The notes under the pieces are model-generated. The model was not told the DNA's origin. It was given only the letters and a program-made list of their open reading frames with translations, and did no database searches. From positions 1-64,000 of the forward strand of contig NZ_NNBJ01000018.1 of assembly GCF_002803085.1 (NCBI RefSeq): a DNA stretch of 64,000 bases, read 5' to 3'. The translations under genes and the position numbers were made by a program. Every line of letters starts with the position of its first letter. Positions within the stretch are counted from its first letter, which is position 1. Of this stretch, positions 59,013-64,000 are shown piece by piece. This DNA comes from Streptomyces sp. CB01201 (GTDB lineage Bacteria > Actinomycetota > Actinomycetes > Streptomycetales > Streptomycetaceae).

Positions 59013-59317
59013 CAGCCGCGGTCCTGGGTGAGCGTGGCCCACAGGCCGTAGCCGTGCATCGCCTGCACGTCGCGTTCCATCTCCTCGCGGCTGCCGCTGG
59101 AGACCACGGCCCGTCCCTTGTGGTGCACATCGAGCATCAGCTTGTGGGCCTTGTCCTTCGAGTAGCCGAAGTAGGACTGGAAGACGTACTGCACATAGCT
59201 CATGAGGTTGACGGGATCGTTGTGCACGAGCGTCACCCAGGGCACGTCCGGCTCGGCGACGGGAAGACTCGACTCCGCCGACTCGGGGCGTTCGATCTCT
59301 ACCGGGGCAACGCTCAC
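59012..59317 (-). CDS. clpS: ClpS protease adaptor
   Basis: This 101-residue protein delivers N-degron substrates to Clp ATPase. The core is WVTLVHNDPVNLMSYVQYVF and KAHKLMLDVHHKGRAVVSSG, with the NDP-x-N-x-M substrate pocket motif intact. The N-terminal 25 residues are flexible and Pro/Glu-rich. The GTG at 59317 is a likely start, though its ribosome site is weak. Confidence 0.93.
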   Translation of the reverse strand: MSVAPVEIERPESAESSLPVAEPDVPWVTLVHNDPVNLMSYVQYVFQSYFGYSKDKAHKLMLDVHHKGRAVVSSGSREEMERDVQAMHGYGLWATLTQDRG

Positions 59318-59470
59318 GACTCTGGGCGACCTTGTCTGTTGTGCCGGGTCCGGGGACTGCCCCCGGGGAAGTGCGACGCCGGGGGCCCGGGAGAGGCCCC
59401 CCGGGAATGACAGCCACGGCCTCCATGCTGCCACCCGGGGCCGGTCATCGCACAAACGGACCCTAGAAAT

Positions 59471-59483
59471 CGTCAGAGTGACG
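59471..59483. promoter_or_regulatory. Dyad in the pncB promoter region
   Basis: CGTCA-GAG-TGACG lies about 105 bases before pncB, upstream of TAGCAT (near 59496), a plausible -10. It could be a site for a NAD-responsive regulator such as NrtR; not verified. Confidence 0.35.
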
Positions 59484-59586
59484 AGTATTCGGGGTAGCAT
59501 CCCCCCAGGCCCCAGCTTTCGGGGCCGGTGACCGAATACCCGGCCGGCGTGTGCCCGGCCCGGACGAAAGTGCGAGGTGGCTCGCT

Positions 59587-60915
59587 GTGAATGCCCCGGA
59601 CCTCGGGCTGCCGGTGGACGTGCCGTCGACCGCGCTCTTCACCGACCAGTACGAGTTCACGATGCTCCAGGCCGCCCTGAAGGCCGGCACGGCCGACCGG
59701 CGCTCGGTCTTCGAGGTCTTCACCCGCCGGCTGCCCGAGGGCCGCCGCTACGGCGTGGTCTGCGGCACCGGACGCGTCCTGGACGCCGTCGAGAACTTCC
59801 GCTTCGACGCGGATGTGCTCGGCTTCCTGCGCGACCGCAAGATCGTCGACGAGCCCACCCTGCGATGGCTCGCCTCCTACCGCTTCAGCGGCGACATCTG
59901 GGGCTACCCCGAGGGCGAGGTCTACTTCCCGGGCTCGCCGATCCTGCGGGTCGAGGGCTCCTTCGCCGAGTGCGTGCTGCTCGAAACCGTGATCCTCTCG
60001 ATCCTCAACCACGACTCCGCGATCGCGGCCGCCGCATCGCGGATGTCCGCCGCGGCCGGCGGGCGCCCGCTGATCGAGATGGGCGCGCGCCGCACCCACG
60101 AGCTGTCCGCGGTCGCCTCCGCGCGGGCCGCCTACGTCGGCGGCTTCAGCACCACCTCCGACCTCGCGGCCGGGTTCCGCTACGGCATCCCCACCGTCGG
60201 CACCAGCGCGCACGCCTTCACCCTGCTCCACGACAGCGAGCGGGACGCCTTCCGGGCCCAGGTCGACTCGCTCGGCCGCGGCACCACCCTGCTCGTCGAC
60301 ACCTACGACGTGGCCGAGGCGGTGCGCACCGCCGTGGAGATCGCCGGGCCCGAGCTCGGCGCGGTCCGGATCGACTCCGGCGATCTGCTCCTGGTCGCCC
60401 ACCGGGTGCGCCAGCAGCTGGACGAGCTCGGCGCGACCAACACCAGGATCGTGGTCACCTCCGACCTCGACGAGTACGCCATCGCCTCGCTCGCCGCGGC
60501 CCCCGTGGACGCGTACGGGGTCGGCACCCAGCTGGTCACCGGCTCGGGGCACCCGACCTGCTCGATGGTCTACAAGCTGGTCGCCCGCGCCCAGTCCGCC
60601 GACCCGAAGGCCCCGCTGCAACCGGTCGCCAAGAAGTCGCTCGGCGCGAAGTCCTCGGTCGGCGGCCGCAAGTGGGCCGCCCGCCGCTCGGACGCGTACG
60701 GGATCGCCGAGGCCGAGGTCATCGGCACCGGCGCGGTACCGTCCGGACTCGCCGACCGCCAGCTCCTGGTCGAGCTGGTCAAGGGCGGCACGGTGGTGGC
60801 CCGCGAGCCGCTGGACACCGCCCGCGAGCGGCACATCGACGCGCTGGCCGCCCTTCCGATGTCCGCGGGCCAGCTCTCGCGCGGCGAGCCGGTCATCCCG
60901 ACCGAGTACGTGTGA
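59587..60915 (+). CDS. pncB: Nicotinate phosphoribosyltransferase PncB
   Basis: This 442-residue enzyme makes nicotinate mononucleotide from nicotinate and PRPP in NAD salvage. Key parts are LFTDQYEFTMLQAALKAG, FEVFTRRLPEGRRYGVVCG, GGFSTTSDLAAGFRYGIPTVGTSAHAF in segments (catalytic His region), LLVDTYDVAEAV and RIDSGDLLLVA. GTG 59587 with GAGGTGG is preferred over the longer frame from 59551. pncA follows, completing the salvage pair. Confidence 0.93.
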   Translation: MNAPDLGLPVDVPSTALFTDQYEFTMLQAALKAGTADRRSVFEVFTRRLPEGRRYGVVCGTGRVLDAVENFRFDADVLGFLRDRKIVDEPTLRWLASYRFSGDIWGYPEGEVYFPGSPILRVEGSFAECVLLETVILSILNHDSAIAAAASRMSAAAGGRPLIEMGARRTHELSAVASARAAYVGGFSTTSDLAAGFRYGIPTVGTSAHAFTLLHDSERDAFRAQVDSLGRGTTLLVDTYDVAEAVRTAVEIAGPELGAVRIDSGDLLLVAHRVRQQLDELGATNTRIVVTSDLDEYAIASLAAAPVDAYGVGTQLVTGSGHPTCSMVYKLVARAQSADPKAPLQPVAKKSLGAKSSVGGRKWAARRSDAYGIAEAEVIGTGAVPSGLADRQLLVELVKGGTVVAREPLDTARERHIDALAALPMSAGQLSRGEPVIPTEYV

Positions 60916-61029
60916 GCCGCGCCCGGCGGGGTCTTCCGCCCCCGTTTGCCCCCTGCCGTGCGCCGCGCGAAGTCTCTACGCTCAAGGAACAGCGCCCGTG
61001 ACGGGCCCGCAGACCGAAGGAAAGACGAC

Positions 61030-61617
61030 ATGCACCGCGCCTTGATCGTCGTGGACGTCCAGAACGACTTCTGTGAGGGCGGCTCCCTCGCGGTCGCGGG
61101 CGGCTCGGACGTCGCCGCCGCGATCACCGACCTGGTGGGCCAGGCGGCCGGCTCCGCCTACCGCCATGTGGTCGCCACCCGCGACCACCACATCGACCCG
61201 GGCGCGCACTTCTCGGACGCCCCCGACTTCGAGCACTCCTGGCCGCCGCACTGCGTGGCCGGCACCGAGGGCGTGGGCTTCCACCCGAACTTCGCTCCCG
61301 CGGTCGCCTCCGGGGCGATCGACGCGGTCTTCGACAAGGGCGCGTACGCCGCCGCCTACAGCGGCTTCGAGGGGCTGGACGAGAACGGGCTCTCGCTCGC
61401 GGACTGGCTGCGGGCCCGGCAGGTGGCCGAGGTCGACGTGGTCGGTATCGCCACGGACCACTGTGTGCGGGCCACTGCCCTGGACGCGGTGCGGGCCGGG
61501 TTCGCCACGACCGTGCTGCTCGACCTGACGGCCGGGGTGGCCGAGCACACCACCTCGCTGGCCCTGGAGGAGCTGCGGGCGGCCGGCGTCGAGCTGTCCG
61601 GCAAGCCCGTGGTGTAG
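61030..61617 (+). CDS. pncA: Nicotinamidase PncA (isochorismatase family)
   Basis: This 195-residue enzyme deamidates nicotinamide to nicotinate, feeding PncB. The triad is visible: Asp in LIVVDVQNDFCEGG, Lys in AVFDKGAYAAAYSGFEG, Cys in GIATDHCVRATALDA. Metal ligands lie in TRDHHIDPGAHF. GAAGGAA precedes ATG 61030. It is downstream of and co-directional with pncB. Confidence 0.93.
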   Translation: MHRALIVVDVQNDFCEGGSLAVAGGSDVAAAITDLVGQAAGSAYRHVVATRDHHIDPGAHFSDAPDFEHSWPPHCVAGTEGVGFHPNFAPAVASGAIDAVFDKGAYAAAYSGFEGLDENGLSLADWLRARQVAEVDVVGIATDHCVRATALDAVRAGFATTVLLDLTAGVAEHTTSLALEELRAAGVELSGKPVV

Positions 61618-61652
61618 CGGGCGACCACGTGAGCGGTACTGCGGGAGCCCGG

Positions 61653-61952
61653 CTACTTGAGCAGGGCGCGTATCGGGTGCCAGAGCTCTTCGGTGGTCTC
61701 GGGGGCCGTGCGCCACAGCAGGCCGTCGGGGTGGTGCAGGACGGCCGTGATCTCGTCCAGGGTCGGGGGCTCGGTCTGGCCGCGCAGATAGACGGCGCGC
61801 AGGCCCAGATTGCGGAGCCGGGTCAGGGCCCGCGCCCGGTTGACGGCGTGCACCAGGACACGCACGTTCGTACCCGGCGCGGCCGGGTTCGGCAGCGTGA
61901 GCGCGACGACCACGCTGCCGCCTGGCAGCTTGCAGAAACCTCCGCCGGGCAT
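61653..61952 (-). CDS. Small protein of unknown function
   Basis: This 99-residue protein begins MPGGGFCKLPGGSVVVALTL, then RVLVHAVNRARALTRLRNLGLRAVYLRGQ, and TLDEITAVLHHPDGLLWR. It has the composition of a soluble alpha/beta protein. The family is not recognised; host-like codon use supports it as real. It lies convergent to pncA. Confidence 0.7.
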   Translation of the reverse strand: MPGGGFCKLPGGSVVVALTLPNPAAPGTNVRVLVHAVNRARALTRLRNLGLRAVYLRGQTEPPTLDEITAVLHHPDGLLWRTAPETTEELWHPIRALLK

Positions 61953-62026
61953 GCCGGACCACTCCCCCTGTAAGACGACGCGTTGGACTCGCTGTCAATA
62001 AGGACTCGTAGGACGCACCTAAACAC

Positions 62027-62062
62027 GATCGGCCGCCGCCCGCTAGAGGGCGACGGCCGATC
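62027..62062 (-). terminator. Terminator after the M6 protease gene
   Basis: GATCGGCCG-CC-GCCC-6 bases-GGGC-GA-CGGCCGATC forms a 15-base stem with one internal mismatch zone, 26 bases after the protease stop. Confidence 0.85.
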
Positions 62063-62087
62063 ATGGTTTGACCTGCGGTTTTGAAAA

Positions 62088-64000
62088 TTACTTGGTGGAG
62101 GTGCCGACCTTCACCGTGATCGTCTGGCCGTTCCACGGCTGGTCGACGATCGAGATCCGCGTGTTGGTGTCAGGAACCTTGACGCTGCCCGTCGGGTTCT
62201 CGGCGTACCAGTACGTGCCCTTGTGGTCGTCGAAGACCGGGACGCCGGGCTGCGACTTGATCTTCGTCGCCACGTCCGCCTTGTGCAGCGTGAAGGCGTC
62301 CGTCCGGTACTGGCTGAACGGCGCGTCGAACGGCTGGATCTTGTTGCGCAGCAGCGTGCCGTCGGCCCACTTGAGCGGCTTGGCGTGCGCGTCGACCGGC
62401 AGGATCAGGCCCTGGCCCGGGTGGGCCGAGACGTTGTTGTCCTTCTGGGAGGTGTCCCAGAGCCAGATCAGCAGACCGCGCTGGTACGGGTAGTGCTCGA
62501 CCCAGCTCGGACGGGTCGTGGAGAAGCCGAAGTTGTACGGGCCGACCTTGAGGGTCTGGTCGTACGAGACGTACTGGCGGTTCTCCGCGAGGTAGTACTG
62601 CGGGTAGTCGTTGGTGAAGGACTCCCCGATGCGGGAGAAGTTCTTCGCCGTCCAGCCGTTGTCGCCGCCCTCGGCGCCGTCGGTGACGACTGCGGTGCCG
62701 TCGGCGGTGACGGTGATCGCGTCGGCGGTGAAGCCCTTGCCGCCCGCGCCGCCGTCCGTCTGGTAGCGGAAGCGGAGCTGGATCTGCTTGCCCGCGAACT
62801 GGTCCAGCGGGTACGACAGCTTCTTGTACGCGCCCGAGGCGTCGGTCAGGGCCGGCTTGTCGCTGGAGTCGCGCGGGATGGCCTTGCCGTCGGCGGTGCC
62901 GTCGAGCGCGGTCCAGCTGGCGCCGTTGTCCGTGGAGACCTCGGTGTAGAGGAAGTCGTAGTCCTTCTCGATGTCCCACCAGCCCGAAAGGTCCAGGGAC
63001 GCCTTGGACTTGCCGGTCAGGTCGACCGACCGGGTCAGGGTGTTGTTGAGGTTGTCACCCATCCCGCTCCACCACTGCTTGGAGCCCTCGACGGGCTTCA
63101 CGACGGTGGTGGTGACTTCCTTCTTCGGCAGCTCGACGACGAGCGCCTGGTTGTTCTTGGTGTTGTACTCCGAGACGCCCAGCTTGGCGGTGATCTTCGA
63201 ACCCGCCTTCACCGAGGCGTAGTCGAGCCAGCCCAGCTGGAGCTTGTCCCAGGCGGTCATGTCGCCGGGCAGGTCTCCGATGGAGTCCTTGCCGGTGCCG
63301 AGCCAGGAGCCCGCCGACATCAGGGACCAGAAACCGACCGAGTTCTCGGCGGTGTTGGTGGTGTCGTAGAGGTCCGGCAGACCGAGGTCGTGGCCGTACT
63401 CGTGGGCGAAGACACCGAGGCCGCCGTTCTCCGGCTGCATGGTGTAGTCGCCGACCCACATCCCGGTGTCGCCGATCTGGGTGCCGCCCGCCTTGTTGTA
63501 GGCGGGGCCGGTCTTGCCCGCGTCGGTGCCGTAGGCGTACCAGCGGTGCGCCCACAGGGCGTTGGTGCCCTGGGCGCCGCCGCCCGCGGACTCGTCCTCG
63601 CCGGCGTGCACGATCTGGAAGTGATCGATGTAGCCGTCGGGCTCGTTGAAGTTGCCGTTGTTGTTGTAGTCGTTGCGGTCCCACTGGTCGTACTGCCCCA
63701 GGGTCGCCTTGATCTGCGCGTCCGTCTGGCCCTTGGCCTTCTGGTCGGCGACCCAGGCGTTGACGCCGTCGCGGACGGTGTCCCACACGTTGGCGCAGTT
63801 GGTCTGGCCGCAGTAGTTGGAGCCGTAACGGGCCTCGTTGTACGGGATCTTGACCCAGTCGGTGACCTGGCCGTCGACCGAGTAGCGGCCCGAGGACGTC
63901 TTCTCGTAGTACGTCTTCAGCGAGTTGACGTTCTTGCCCGTACCGAAGTACAGGTCCTGGAAGTGCTTCTGGTTGTAATCGGCCTGCCAGGCGGTCGAGT
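62088..64000 (-). CDS. M6-family (immune inhibitor A-like) metalloprotease, C-terminal part
   Basis: About 637 residues are visible, open through the right edge; the N-terminus with its signal and propeptide is outside. The zinc motif is HEYGHDLGLPDLYD (HExxHxxGxxD), preceded by calcium-type NDYNNNGNFNEPDGYIDHF and followed by MSAGSW. A lectin/jelly-roll module (DIEKDYDFLYTEVSTDNGAS) and a C-terminal beta domain follow. It is a secreted protease resembling InhA. A downstream internal GTG at 63788 should not be taken as the start, because the frame and fold continue upstream. Confidence 0.9.
   Translation of the reverse strand, partial: STAWQADYNQKHFQDLYFGTGKNVNSLKTYYEKTSSGRYSVDGQVTDWVKIPYNEARYGSNYCGQTNCANVWDTVRDGVNAWVADQKAKGQTDAQIKATLGQYDQWDRNDYNNNGNFNEPDGYIDHFQIVHAGEDESAGGGAQGTNALWAHRWYAYGTDAGKTGPAYNKAGGTQIGDTGMWVGDYTMQPENGGLGVFAHEYGHDLGLPDLYDTTNTAENSVGFWSLMSAGSWLGTGKDSIGDLPGDMTAWDKLQLGWLDYASVKAGSKITAKLGVSEYNTKNNQALVVELPKKEVTTTVVKPVEGSKQWWSGMGDNLNNTLTRSVDLTGKSKASLDLSGWWDIEKDYDFLYTEVSTDNGASWTALDGTADGKAIPRDSSDKPALTDASGAYKKLSYPLDQFAGKQIQLRFRYQTDGGAGGKGFTADAITVTADGTAVVTDGAEGGDNGWTAKNFSRIGESFTNDYPQYYLAENRQYVSYDQTLKVGPYNFGFSTTRPSWVEHYPYQRGLLIWLWDTSQKDNNVSAHPGQGLILPVDAHAKPLKWADGTLLRNKIQPFDAPFSQYRTDAFTLHKADVATKIKSQPGVPVFDDHKGTYWYAENPTGSVKVPDTNTRISIVDQPWNGQTITVKVGTSTK

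Noticed and set aside
63055..63788. Internal GTG at 63788 as the start of the M6 protease
   Set aside because: The reading frame and conserved protease sequence continue upstream through the window edge.

Overview
The window is high-GC actinobacterial chromosome and reads as a Streptomyces core-chromosome segment. The evidence is strong codon bias, DasR (dre) sites beside an N-acetylglucosamine PTS, class E and F sortases, DUF families typical of the genus, a sulfur-metabolism leader peptide with the HVDL...SAIC signature, and intergenic repeat elements of Streptomyces type. About 58 protein genes, two tRNA-type genes, two riboswitches and several operators can be supported. Both window edges cut a gene: a secreted protein N-terminus on the left and an M6 metalloprotease on the right.

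Region 1-4.9 kb: a partial secreted protein, tRNA-Lys(CUU), a GNAT acetyltransferase, a GH6 cellulase-like lipoprotein, a class F sortase coupled to a small surface protein, and a NagD-type HAD phosphatase. Region 5-12.8 kb: an aminophosphonate uptake and catabolism operon (FAD oxidoreductase, PhnX-like hydrolase, ABC ATPase, two permeases, binding protein), separated from a likely GntR/HutC regulator by a composite tandem-repeat array. Region 12.8-20.7 kb: a ROK repressor divergent from a Gfo/Idh dehydrogenase with a large dyad between them, an LPxTG-anchored choice-of-anchor-A-type protein, a repeat-rich gap, a fumarylacetoacetate-hydrolase-family enzyme and a second YidC. Region 20.8-27.4 kb: an HxlR/MFS divergent pair with inverted operators, a sodium:solute symporter with its small partner, a class E sortase and a SEC-C protein.

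Region 27.5-31.6 kb has visibly lower GC and looks acquired. It holds two convergent genes with overlapping stop codons: a SauUSI-like PLD-helicase-DUF3427 enzyme and an SRA-HNH endonuclease. Both resemble modification-dependent (type IV) restriction enzymes, so this is a compact defence island.

Region 31.8-44.2 kb: a DUF445 protein, a DUF1707 protein, an ABC-2 exporter, a class A penicillin-binding protein with a Gln/Gly tail, a SugE/Gdx guanidinium exporter behind a guanidine-III riboswitch, a GroES-like protein, DUF3618, Bcp, two tandem HNH genes and a tRNA-like gene with anticodon UAG but no long variable arm. Region 44.2-50 kb: rdgB, a lipoprotein, rph, and the GlcNAc PTS genes nagF, nagE1 and nagE2 with dre sites. 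Region 50-56.6 kb: a metallo-beta-lactamase-fold protein, a membrane-anchored PemK/MazF-like protein, the CysM-CysO-Mec sulfur-carrier route to cysteine with a leader peptide and possible attenuator, and, inserted within it, a B12-type ABC importer under a cobalamin riboswitch. Region 56.6-64 kb: an amino-acid permease, clpS with DUF2017, the NAD salvage genes pncB and pncA, a small hypothetical gene and the M6 protease.
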